Source of the DNA: Watersipora subatra
Lineage: Eukaryota; Bryozoa; Gymnolaemata; Cheilostomatida; Watersiporidae
Direction of reading: 5' to 3'
DNA length: 64,000 nucleotides
NCBI RefSeq assembly: GCF_963576615.1
Contig: NC_088717.1
Coordinates: forward strand, 18,896,108 to 18,960,107
The notes below the pieces were generated by a model. The model was not told the DNA's origin and ran no database searches. It saw nothing but the letters and a program-made list of their open reading frames with translations. Of this stretch, positions 48,401 to 62,000 are shown one piece after another. The position numbers and the translations under genes are program-made. Every line of letters starts with the position of its first letter. Within the stretch, counting starts at the first letter, position 1.

Positions 48401-51400
48401 CGGAACGCTGGTAGAACAACCCTCTAGTTCTACCGGTGCATCTGAGTATTCTAGACCTTCAGTTGTTGGTGTAAGTGATGAAATGGAGGATCAAACACAG
48501 TCTACATCCTTGTGAGTTGACTTTCTATTTTTCTGTTTAGTTTATTGTTCAAAGTTCTATTCTAATCTAATTTTACAATGGCAACCAAAGCCTGTTATTA
48601 GATGTTATCTAATCTTATCTCAATTGTCTCTCAACTGTCGAATGAGATAAAAGAAGCAAGAAAACTCTATCTTCTTAGTAAACTGTCTTCTTATTTCTAT
48701 TATATTAATGTTTTTCTATTCATTAGTTTTGATTGCAGGCCCAAACAGACCCTCAAGCTGTCCCATGTGATAAGAGTGTTTTGATATAACTACATATGTA
48801 TCTACTAGCACCACACTTGCTTTGGCTCACGTAAATAGTTGAACTGCTGCCTCCGCCTTCGCTCCTCCAACAAATAATATTTGTATCCTGTCTAAACTTC
48901 GTAAAGCTAACTCTGCGGTTTAATAAATCAGCTGCAGAGTTGGGCAGATACAAAGTTTGCTGGTGACTGCTAATTGTCAGTGCAGAAGATACTATAATAG
49001 TCATCATATCGACTCTCCCTTTCTAATCATGCAAGCTCATATTTTCAATCGTTTTGAAAATGCGCCTCACTAGTACTAGTACCTTACGTAAGTACTTTGT
49101 GATCTTTTCAGTAAAAAGAGTTTGCTTTGTCTGTCAGTTTTTATGAAGTATTCAGTTACATGGCAGGCACTTTTGTTGTTGATGGCAGTTAGTAGAAGTA
49201 CAGAATTGTCTCCTCTCTCATTTCAGTAATATATCAACATACACAGCGCAACTATCTTTGATGTTTCGCTGCTACTTCATGCATCGTAAAACCATGTGTG
49301 GTATGTGCTGGCCATACCACACATGAACCACTGGTATGCGCTGGTTCACCAGCACATACCAGTGTGGTATGTACTGGCCACAGTACAGTGCTTTTTAGCT
49401 TTTGTCATGCCAGGCCACACAAAGCGAGTCTTGATCAGATGCGATAAAATTTGAATGCTCTCTGTAAGCGAGTTTTAGAGCTTTTGTTTAGATAGATCTT
49501 GGGAATTCTAAATGTTTTATGTTCTACGTGAAATGATTATAAGTACTGCCAAATGCTTATAAAGATAATTTACTGTCAGTTTTACATGAACACAGGCTAG
49601 AATAGTCTCCACACTAAGCATTTGAATCTAGAAAATCTGAATCTATTCACTTGTGGCTACAAAAAAGATAACCAAACCACACAATGTAAAAAAGCCCCTG
49701 TGAGGGGCTTTCCGTTTTAATTAGATCGGTCGTAAGGCCCTGAGAGGGGCTTATCGTAGTGAATGAGTTAACCAGCATCCTTCAGTTCAAAAAGAATAGT
49801 ATTTAATATGGTTATAACAAAATCATTCCTGTCTCAAAACACTATTAGGGGTTTGCAAGACCAAAATTTGCCCACCAAAATTAATGCATTGTTTCTGCTT
49901 CATCGTTACTTCTATAATGAAGTCTACAGCTCACTCTCGAGGTTTAATGCTCAGTCAAATAATACTATCAAAGATGTGATCAGTGCTGATGATCAGTGCT
50001 GATCAGTGCTGATCAGAGTTAATAATGAAATCGATAGTTTATAGTCGGACTACAATCTTTTGAGTATTTTGAATTTCTTCCATTTGGCAGTATTAATAAG
50101 TGTTGAAATGTTTTGTGGCATTCTGAGAAAAGACAAAAAAGTCATTGCATTTCGGATTAACCCTCACCTTCTATCGGCAGGAGGGAACGTAAATGGTCAT
50201 ACAGGATAATTGTACAATTACTAATATAATGCTCTGTACAACTGCAGATCTAGTCAAGAACAACGGTCAAGCTACCGGTCGGTCTCTGTGCAGATGAGTC
50301 CAACGCTGGAGGAACTCGAACTTCAGAATATGCAGCTTCTTCTCCCTGACTTCTGTCTCGGCTTGCACAAGTCTGCTTTAGGCCTTTTAGAGAGATGCAA
50401 CAACAGGTACTGCTGATCATTTTTGCTCTAATGTTATTCAGCATAACGTTTGGCAATAATTCATTTATCAAATAGGTAAACATTTTCTCCGTGTTAGCGA
50501 TCCTCTATTTTGGGTGTCAGCTAGAATCTTAGAAATTTTTTTGAGAGTTTCTGATGTTCATCCATGTTGTAACATACACTTTACCTTCAAACTGTTGATG
50601 ATACGCTGATCAGTATTGCGTAGTTAAAAGTTTTTTTTTAGTAGGAATCTGTTTTTTCTAGTACAAGGGGGATTTGTTCCTTTCAGTGCTAGGGAATCTG
50701 TTTCTTCTAGTACAAGGGGGATTTGTTCCTTTTAGTGCTAGGGAATCTGTTTCTTCTAGTACAAGGGGGATTTGTTTCTGCTCGTACTAGCGATTGTTTT
50801 TTAGTAAATAGGGTATTTGTTCCTTATAGTACTAGGGAATATGTTTTCTTGCAGTACTAGTGAATCTGTTTCTTCTAGTACAACGGGAATTTGTTCTTTC
50901 TAGTGCTAGGGAATCTGTTTCTTCTAGTACACGGGGGATTTGTTTCTGTTTGTACTAGCGATTGTTTTTTTAGTAACCCTGATTTTTTCCTTATAGTACT
51001 AGGGAATATGTTTTCTTGTAGTACTAACGATTCTTTTCTTTTAGTACAAGAGGATTTGTTCTTTCTAGCGCTAAGGAATTTGTTTTTTCTAGTGTTATAG
51101 TACTAAGATATTTTGCATGCTACGGCATTTATCATAAATCTATGGACAGCTGAACGGAAATGGGCGACATGATGGCCACTCACTGTAGAAGCATTGTGTT
51201 AACAGCTAAATGTAAATTCATGTAGCAATTGTTTATATATATTTTCCTATCATCTAGCAGCTCTACTGTTTACAGCACTCTGAGCTGTGTACACAGTTGT
51301 CAATAAAACATATTCTCTGTGATCAGCTGTACATGTATGTTTACTTCAGGCTGAGATTGGAGCTGCTGCGACTACTACTAAAACTGCAAAGGTTGCTGAA

Positions 51401-54400
51401 ACTGTCCATTACAAGTGCATTATGGGTTGACACTTCACAATATGCTAGGGACTTGGTAGGTAATTTACTCGGGTTTAGTTAAAACATCAGCACTAGTAAG
51501 TACAAGGGAAAAATGGAATACAGTGGAACTTCTACATACTATAGTGATAGTTCTGCAAGTCGTTTCGTAGGTAGAAGATTTCGTAAGTAGAAACATGTTT
51601 TACTATATAAATTCCCTAATCCATTCCGAGCCCCCACAAAACTTGGATATGATCTTGTATGAATTATAAATACATGTAATGGCTGAAACCTATAACAAAT
51701 AAATGTTAGAATTATATTATTATACTACTACATAATAAAAAGAAAAAGTATAAATGGAAATGGAAACAGAGAAATGAGCAACAAAAACTAGAAATTGCAT
51801 GCTTGTTTTGTTTGTTCACCTTAGGGGTTGGCCATCTTGACAAGTCTGATCAAAGACCGTTGGTCAGGAGTTATGGGTATTGTATTGTTGTTTTGGTTTT
51901 ATTTTGCTTAGAATAAATGAATTCAAAATGTAGGTAAAAAATCTATTTACATCGCCACGAACTAAAAAATCATACAAAAATCAGAACTTGAATTGCTGAA
52001 AACTAAAGTTGTCCTACCCTTTAAGTGGTGTATGATAACTCCTAATTATTCAATGTACCAAACCTAAACACTTCATGTACTGACTGTTGCTAGCAAAGAA
52101 AACTGGTTCAAGCGTGTTGTGTGTCATACCCACGTAAGCAAACTGAAAAAATACGAAACAAACCAACGGGCCAAAATACAAAAGCTCTTTCGTATCTAGA
52201 AAATTCTTTTGCTGAGTCAAAACAAATGTTCTACCAAAAGATATTTCACAACATGAAAATTTGGCACGTAGAGTCTTTTGTATGTAGAGGTTCCACTGTA
52301 TAAGCACTTTGAATGCAATTGAGATGTTTTCTTTGTCAAACTAAAATACGCGTTCTGCTGCACTAAATAGAAGATAAAATTAGAGCAGACGTTGAGCGAC
52401 ATTAAAGTATGAGGTGTTGAACTCTCAGACCAAAAAAGTTAAGAACTCTTCATTCCATTAATAACTCCGTGTCAGAATTGTCAAACAGACTTGTCAGGCA
52501 GGCTTGTCAGAGTAGTTTTCTAACTCCATTTTAATAAAGGAGATGTCAGTTTTGTCCGCGACTAAAGATCTTAGTTGGTTTGCTAGTAGTGAGTCCTTAA
52601 GTGTGTCTTCCTGTCTTATGTAGGTTTGTTACTTGAAATTGGGCTATGACGGGTGTTTCTGTTATAGAGCTCAGTCTATAAAACACTACCAGTCATTTAG
52701 GTGAAATTTAGCTATAATGGGTTCAGTTTTGTCTCAAAGATCTCTCTATATGGCACCATTACATATAGCTATATATACATATATATATAAATATATACAT
52801 GTATATGTATGTATTTATTTGTTTGTTTTTTTCAGTTTTATCTGATGAATGGTAACAACCATGAAACTTTAAGTAGTAAACAGTTTTAAGTTTTCAGTTC
52901 TTAATACATTTTATATATATATTAGAGCATTCTCTGGTGGTATTCTGCTTGAACAAGGTCTAACTGGAATCGTCTTCCATTGATTCTACTTGGTGACCTC
53001 TTCCTGTCATTGTGATTGCAAAGTTTGGTTTGATGTTAAGAGGGGCTGACAACTCTCTTCTGTTGATGCTAATATTATAAGAACTAGAGTGTTGGAATAG
53101 GTTATAAATAACTGGATTACACTCTAATTATTTATGACACTCTGCACTTTTCAGAGCATATAGTGCTGTTTTATCAGTAGGCCTGACTACTTATCTATTA
53201 TATACATATATAAAACTAGATGGTTTGTATGAATAAAATTTATCATAACAGCTGCAAGCAACGCTGTTACACGTTTGGCGCTACAAGAATTTTTAGTCAT
53301 AAAAACCATCTAATTTTAATATACTCAACTCTTGGAGAGTTTAAAGTTTTGTTTTTTAACTTAATTATTTTGAAATGACATATATATATATATATATATT
53401 CATACAGTAGATGCAGTATGAACAGTCTCTTGCATGAAAGTGCTCAATATTAAAATAGAGCGATGTAAAATTGGGTAAAAATGAAAGTTAAAGTTAAGTT
53501 TAAAACAACTTTATTACTAATAGTTTCATATTGCCATGCAATAATCATCAGATAAAATTGTTAGCACTGAAAACGACTTATATATAGATGGAAATAAAAG
53601 CGTAGGTCTTAAAATACCTAAATACACCACTGATACGTAGAATTAAAATAGGAGACTGAGCAGCCTTTCATCAGACAACTCCACATTTACCACCGAAACT
53701 GACATATACCAGCAGGCACTCAATCTAAGCGGACACAAACACAAGCTTGTGTTTCAGCCTGCCCCGACAAACAATGCGCAAAACAGAGACAAGAATACCA
53801 GACGAAGACCGATACTATGGTACAACCCGCCATTCAGCAAAAATGTAGCTAATAACATCGGTAAGATTTTCTTTAATATCCTGGACACAGAGTTCCCTAA
53901 ATCACACGCTCTTCGTAAGATCTTCAATAGAAACTTTGTGAAATTAAGCTACAGCTGTATGAACAATGTGAGCAGTATCATTAGCGCTCATAATACCAGA
54001 TTGCTGCAGCATCACAATGAGACCCCTATAACTACAGAACCAAGAGAATGCAACTGCCGACATAAGAATGGCTGCCCACTACAAGGAAAGTGCCTGAGCA
54101 AGTCAATTATATATAAGGCGACAGTCACCACCAATGATCAATCTGCGGACGAACATTACATAGGATTGACTGACACCACATTCAAACAACGCTATTACAA
54201 TCATATGACAACCTTTAGAAATGTAGAGAAAAGATCAAGCACCGAGCTCAGTAAGCACATATGGACCTTAAAAGACCAAGGCATAGAATATAACATCAAG
54301 TGGAGCATAGTCAAAAGAGCTACATCATACAACAAGACCACAGGCAGATGCAACCTATGTCTGTATGAGAAATTTTATATTATATACAATCCTAACATTG

Positions 54401-57400
54401 CTACCTTAAACAAACGCTGCGAACTAGTTTCAACATGTAGACATGCTGGCAAATTCCTTTTAAGCAATTTTAAGACTTAACTTTTAAACTTCTGCTTTGT
54501 TGAGGCTTTAAATCGTGTTGCTTGCTAATTTTAATCCTACGTATCAGTGGTGTATTTAGGTATTTTAAGACCTACGCTTTTATTTCCATCTATATATAAG
54601 TCGTTTTCAGTGCTAACAATTTTATCTGATGATTATTGCATGGCAATATGAAACTATTAGTAATAAAGTTGTTTTAAACTTAACTTTAACTTTCATTTTT
54701 ACCCAATTTTATATATATTCATATATATATGCGTATATCTTTTGAGGGAAATTTTGCTATAATGCAGTTGTTTCTGTCATGGAGCTCAGTCTATGAACCA
54801 CTATAGCTTTTTTAATTAGCTCTTATAACTTCTGTGATACACTAAAGCAGTTATATCGGCGATAATTAGGTATTGCAATCCATACAGATTGCTATCGATC
54901 TTAAACTTTGTAATAATAAGCTTTTATAATGAGTATATATATTTGAAATGTATTTCATTGTGGAAATAGATTCATACAATGAAGGAGTTACATAATCAAT
55001 AAAAGGTAATAGCTAAACTTGAACTTCATATTTTATTGAGCATGAATCATTGATTTTGTGTTAAAACTCAAATGTTGATGTTTTAGTGTGAAATGTTCCG
55101 ACGTGAAATAAGTAATATGGCTCGTGTGGCTGTTAAATGTCATCAGTTGGCCAGTACTTCATCTGCATCCAATGATATCCCAGAATCGGAGAGGAGGACC
55201 AATCAGGCGCTTGGATTGGCACAGATGAGACAGACTTACATCCTATTGTCACAGCTTAGCCTTGACCTCTACACAATCATACCGCAAGCAATTGTAAGCT
55301 TGAGTATGCATTTGGCTGCCTAGTAAAACAATTTGGTTTCTGTGTCGCAAAAAAACAGGTTTTTTGCTTACACTTCTGCAATCATGTTTAATTAGCAGTT
55401 TTTTTTATAAAGAAAGCATTAGCATGTGGCTGTTTCACGCAGTTGTCTTTCCTAACCTTTAGAACTAAGGCAGCGCTGACAGTACAACCAGCAAACAACA
55501 TTTTATGTTAGAATCAAAAATTGATTTAAAATATAACTTTTGGGTTGTTTAATGCAAATTGCTAATACATCACCTGCTTTAATGCAAATGGAAGACAACT
55601 CTATGACCCAGGGCTTCATTAGGAGTTGTTTAGATGTAGGTGTTACCTTTTCATTTGTTTACTTGTTAGCAATTGATCAGAAATATTGGTTTGTTTAAGT
55701 GGATGGCAATGAAAATGATTGTCTACGTGGAAGCTTGTGATTGATAAAAGATGTATTTGCATGGTCTACTGATAGAATACTGCTACATTTTGGTTGGGAA
55801 TTTATTAAATGGTTCATATGGCTGACCGCTTTTTGGCAAATCTCTTTCTGGTGAGTTGTAACAGAATGATCTGCATTGTTGATTAGGCAGAGGCATTTAA
55901 GGTCAGATGCTCAATCTGCTAGCACTAGTTTTCTTAATAACAACTGAACCTGTGTTTGTTACAGGGCAGGCACCCTAAAACTTGAGACTAATGATGACTA
56001 ATATCCCCAACCAATATAATAGATCAGTTTTGGGTCGCTACAAAACAGCGAGGAAAATCTTCGCTGTTGTTTACATTTAAGCTAACGTGTTTGAATTCAA
56101 TCATTGTTTTGGTTTTGTTGCGGTTTGGAATACCAACATATATTGTTGTTTATTTAGAGAGGTATTTTGTGTGGAGGTATCTCCCATGATTTTTGTTCTG
56201 AAACAACCACCGTATCATTCAAATCATGGAAGGATGCATATGCTGGCTTTTGAAATAACTTTGGCTAATTGTGACATGGGCGGTGGCAATCTCTGAGATG
56301 CATTACAATATTCTGGATGTCCTTGCAGTGCTCTGACGTACTCGGCAGCAATGAGCGGCAGCTCCTATATACTATATGTTGTGATGAGAGTCTCGCGCAG
56401 TCTATATCTTCTATGAGAAAAAGCAGCGCAAGCCTTCTTAAGCTGGTGGATGTCGGATCTCACGATGTCTTTGAGGCAGCTAAAGTTGTATGTGAGAGTA
56501 TGACCATGTTCTGCGCGTTTCAACTGAACAATGATCTCTCTAACAAGGTGAGATAATTCGACTAAGTTATTCGGAAAAGTCATGTTATGGTTATATATGT
56601 ATAGCAGCAGCAATCATCCAAATGTGTCTGCATGTTCTAATTTGTCAACTTGTTTGATAAAATATTCACGTTTTCTGCACAAAACCCTCAGTTTTCAACC
56701 TCGCTATCTGAAATAAGCAGCCAAGTTGTTTCACTGTCCAACATTTCAGTTCTTGCTCATCATTGTCTGAGTCAGACTCGCCGGCCGAGTCATATCATAG
56801 GGTGAAGTTTGAATTCTGTAGTCTATTTTTGTGCTTGACCATTATGTAAGGTCCGCCATATTATAAAATGAATTTTGAAACAGACGTAAAAACCACAACA
56901 AAAGCAAAACAGTGAGCTGAGTCCCCTTTATTGGATAAAGTAGTAACTATTTTTCTACACACCCTCAGTTTTCATACTGGGTATTCAAACTAAACAGCTG
57001 AGTTATTTTACTGCCCAATATTCCGGGTTCTTTCTCATCACTGTCTGAGGAAGATGACATTGATGCTGCTTTTCTTAAAGGCTCTAACAATAGAGGCTGC
57101 CTTTATCTTAGCCCACGCATCAACAATCTACCCGAATATGATTACGAGAATTGCCCACCTTGCCTCCCAATTTAAACCACCTCATAAGAATGTTGTTTTA
57201 CCAATGCCATTTTAGTGTGTTTCTGGAATGAGTAAATAGCAATTAGCAGCACACCTCTGTGGTATACTTGGCAGGAGTTTTCGTGGTTTTAGCGAAAAAT
57301 AGTCTTAGAGACATAGCAGCAATCATTCAAACCTGTTTGCGTGTTTTAATTTGCATATTCTATTGCAATAAAGTTACTCGTCTGTCTCTTTGAAAAGGTA

Positions 57401-60400
57401 GCCTCGAGTTTTGTTTTGCGTAATCGTTTTTGTTTGAAGTGGCCTATACCGTCACAGCTTGGGATCAGTGGCAGTCAGTCTTGTTTTAACAAGCTACAAC
57501 CCGACAGAACTATATTTATGCAAATATATACAGCAGTTTCTCAGTTGGCAAGCGAAATAGGAGTTATTTTCCCTTTATGATGTCTCTATTGTTTATAGTA
57601 GAAAATATTTTTAACTGGTCATCCCTTGTTGAGCGAGCTCAGCAATAAGTTTCCTACATATGGTTGAGTAGTATTTTTAGGGATCAGTCAAGATGGTGCT
57701 GGTATACTCTGTTACAGGCAGCATGTCTGAGTTGAATTGAGTCTCTGAGTTAATTTGCAGTGTGAGTGAATAATCTCTACACATATCTATCATGTTGCTA
57801 ATTATCTTTGATTATTTAACACTGCATAATATAGTGAAATTATGGAATAAAATATTAGCATGATAGAACTTGGCTTTGCTAAAATGCGGGCTCATACCAA
57901 CAAATATGCAAAATTTACAGATGAAGGTTGGAACTTTGTATATTTTCTATTTAGTCAGCCCTTTTAAACAGCAGAAAGATGCCTATTTGGTGTTAATATA
58001 ACTTAGGTTATTTTATCTTGCTGTTCTACAGGCGTCTTCTTTGTTATTTTTCATCGGAAATGTTAGTGTTCGTGTTAGAGGTCTCTGTGTGCTAATGTCT
58101 CTTGTGTGCTAATGAAGCTACTATATGTTGGCTGCTGGAGTTATATACCCAGCTGCCTCGTAGATGATCTAAAATATTATGTATCACCATAGAGTGATCC
58201 ACCTAGCTGTCTCTTACACGATGTAAAATGTTTTATATCGCCATAGAGTTATCCGCCTGGTTTTTCTTACAATGGAATAATAGGTTTAATAACACCATTA
58301 AGTTATCAAGCTAGCTTTCTGTTAGATAGTATAATAAATTTTATTACATCACAGAGTTGATCACTTACCTTTATATTAGATTGTATAATTTTTACAACGT
58401 CGTAGATTGTATAATTTTTACAACGTCGGTGTATGAAGTTTTTATCATCTAAGTTTCTAGGTTTTTATCATCTCTAGTTTTTATTAAATGATAAATTATT
58501 TATAACATCATAGAGGTATTTCCCTAACCTCCTAATAGATGATATAGTCTTTAGAACAGATTTATCTACCTAGCTTTCTCTTTCACCATAGAGTTATTTG
58601 AATGCTTCTATGTGACAGGACATAAAGCACATATTGAAACAGATAAGTCAGGCTGAGAAGGCTATCTACAGCATACCTCACCACATGAACCTCGAGATCA
58701 TATCTGGTTATGTCAAGCTCTGCTCCTCTAGGTGAGCAGCAATAGTAAATCACTGCCTGGTTTACCCGAGTTACTAGAATCATGCTTAGATAAAAATGTA
58801 TCAAGAAATCTCCAACTATGTTTCTCCTTGCATAGCAGCGGGGCTACGTTCTGAGGATCCCGTCATTAAAGGTTGACTTGCAACAAAATTCACATTACAG
58901 TTATTTGGTATCAAAAGATTCACCATGTCTTACTCTGTTGTGTTGTAGGTGCCAAATACGTGGAAATGGGATTACAAGCTCTTAAAAGCTCAAAAACGAA
59001 AAGCCTCCGTAGATTGGAATCTGTTTATTTCTCTGACGTAGTCATTACAGTTTGGTTATCGTCTTGTCACGTGATTGGCTCTCAAAGGCCAATAAAAAGC
59101 TCAATATAAAACTTATCGTAGCACTAGTTTATGACAAACACTTCGGGTTTCACCAAAGACCCAGTATCAAATATAGATGTTCGCTACTTTACAGTTTTGT
59201 TTCGGCATTATTCAATCGTCAAGCCGTAATCTGATCACGTGACCCAATACTTCGCAAATAATTTTTGCAGCACTTTTCGATTATCATAGGTGACCAACAG
59301 GCTTGTCATGATTATCAGACAATGATATGTACTCCTTCGAGCTAAGGTTAAAAAGTTTAACGATTTTTTATGGTAAGTTATAAGATATCAGTGCTAAAAG
59401 TGACAGCATTACAATGACGATAAAACAGACGCGTAAGAACAATAGACATGGTTTTATTGAATGCGTGAAGTATATTTGTGAAAATATTTCGACCAATGAG
59501 GTTGCATGAAAGTGTAAACAGAAATCATCCTGTAACAACTACGTCCCATTTGAGCCGTTTTGGTAAGCGAATCCAAACTACGGCGGTCTCATGTGGCTGC
59601 GATTAACTGTTCGTTTTTGAGCTTTTAAGAGCTTGTAATCACATTTCCACATATGTTGCACCTACAACACAACAGAGTAAGACATGGGGAATCTTATGAT
59701 ACCAAATAACTGTAATGTGGATTTTGTTGCGAGTCAACTTTTAAATGATCCCTTTGAGCCTCCATCGCATACGTATAGACTATTCATACTAGACCTCTTC
59801 ACCTTTGTTCTTTCTCTGCTTCCAATCAGCTTTTTTAAAAAGGGAAAAGTTTTAACTAGTACATTAAATTTTAACTTTTTCTCTTTTATTAAGTTTTTAT
59901 GTGTGCACGAGCATGTAAACAAATGTTAGGTTATCGTAGAGTACATTGTAGTATATGTAACATATTTTACCTGTTCTTTATGTTTAATTTTTAGCTTTTC
60001 TTTTTTCATTAAGCATTTGTGTGTACCATAGATCTTTTTATAGTGCTTTAATTATAGCCAATATTAGACTAACACATACCATTCGCGTATAAAAATATTG
60101 TCATGGCTGGCACACATTTGTAATATCTATACATTCGTGGTTATCTTAATGGATTTAAAAATACATTTTCGTTTTATTTTCATTTAGCTTCTTTGAGCAT
60201 ATTTTTGACGATTGGCTCAATTTTTAACATGACATTGTAACTATGAGTCGTTGTTAAATAAGGATTACCTGTACATATCTGTTTTACTCATATTAGTCTG
60301 AGTGCTGTCAAGGAGTATCAATGGGGTCGTTTGGCTACGGTGTATTCTCGCTCATACAGTAGATTGCCTTGACGTGTTTCAGCTATCCTCTAGTGGAGAG

Positions 60401-61969
60401 CATGGAGGAGGCAGTCAGGGAGTACATGATTAATACACTCCTTAAGTATATGGCACATCCTCTTGCTAGCATTAGGAAAGAGGCCTACGTTTCTCTTGTG
60501 TCTGTGCTCAAGGTAGGCTACCACTCCTATTTGCTAAACTTTTTTCATTTTTAAATCTTAGGCAATTTTACAAACCTTGTAAATGCTTTACTCGAAATCT
60601 TATAGAAGCTGATTAGCTTGACAGGTGTGTGCAGGTGTCTCTGTGACATAAACTAAACTTGTCAGCGTTTTCTTTTAATAGTGACCCATTTAGTTCAGCA
60701 GATAAATATATATAATAGGAAAAAATATTAGGAGTAAAGTAAATTTTCAGAAAAAGCGCTGCAAATCTGTTTCGTGCAGTGCACTCCTCAGGCGCTGTTA
60801 TAATAAAATGAAAAGCTGTACCGAAATGCTAGAAATTGGCTCGATGTTTTAATCATGTGATTTGGTGTTAAGTGTAACCAAGAAGATGAATCTTGGTATG
60901 TTTGCGTATATTTATATAAATATAATATATATTAATATATTTATACAGTACACCCTCGAGATACGATGTTAATTCGTTCCAGGGTTGGCATCGTATGGTG
61001 AAAAAAGCGTATATCGGGGTATAGAGACCATTGTAATTATACAATGCAAACACCCTCTGGTGAAAATCGTCAATTTTGTTTTATAAAAATGTGTACATAT
61101 GGAGAATTAGCAACAAAATAGTATGTTAACTTTAGTAATTATAGTTACCTACACTAACTGTATTGTATTTAGTGTATTTTAATGGTTATGATCTGCAATA
61201 AAACGCAAAATTATAATGCGTGTACCAAATGTAGTACGTACGGTAAGGAGTTCTTGCCATCAAAAGGTACGCATAACATAAACTTTGAATTCACTTCAAG
61301 TAAGTTTAGCTTGCTAAGCCTACACTTAAAACTAAGTTATAGTATGTATTTTTAACTATTTTACTGAATTTCAACTTTTTATCACGAAATTTTATCTTTC
61401 AGCAGTTCCTATCTTCACTTTCACTATAAACTTTAGCCTATCTGGTTGAAACCTTTTTCAACCTAAATCAATAAGGCCGAGCGATGCAGTTATAGAAAGT
61501 GGCCTATCGCACACTTGACCATTTAATGGCTACCGAAATGAAAAATAAAATTATATTTTCTATACTGGACGTACATACCTTTGGAGTAACGTGGCTTTAG
61601 CTGGTACATGTAGCGGGTCAAGCATAGAGGAGGCAAAACGTATCAATGCTAATTATGGTGCTGTACACTTGAAAATAAATTTGAAACGTAATGAATTGGA
61701 ATTTGTTAGCAGGCTAAAAGAAGTTGTCCATTCCTGTCCACTTTTTCTACGAAAAAATTGATGGTTCAATGCAGAAAATTGCTAGCGCTTGTAAAAGGAT
61801 CCAGAGAATGTGGTACAGTAGTTTGTCTTGTATGAAATGTGCACAATAATCAATGTAACCATACATACAAAGTTTGTAAGTATTTATACCCTATGGGGGG
61901 ACAGGGCTTTAGCAAGTTTCAGAAAGTAATGTGGCTGCGTCAACTATCTTGAGTAGCTAGTTATATGAG

Positions 61970-62000
<31 letters not shown>

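Larger units (their letters stand above)
53466..54711 (+). mobile_element. Penelope-like element, 5'-truncated, with inverted arms
   Basis: A coding fragment with GIY-YIG endonuclease is bounded by 187-bp arms that are reverse complements of each other (53,466-53,652 and 54,525-54,711), with TA-rich simple sequence outside both. The right arm is the natural 3' tail (ending AACTTTCATTTTTACCCAAT). Inverted partial tail copies upstream are known in Penelope-like elements. The reverse transcriptase part is absent. Confidence 0.85.

Noticed and set aside
49688..49760. Two hairpins with AGCCCC/GGGGCT followed by T, like bacterial terminators
   Set aside because: Context is an animal intron; they do not match the histone stem-loop either.
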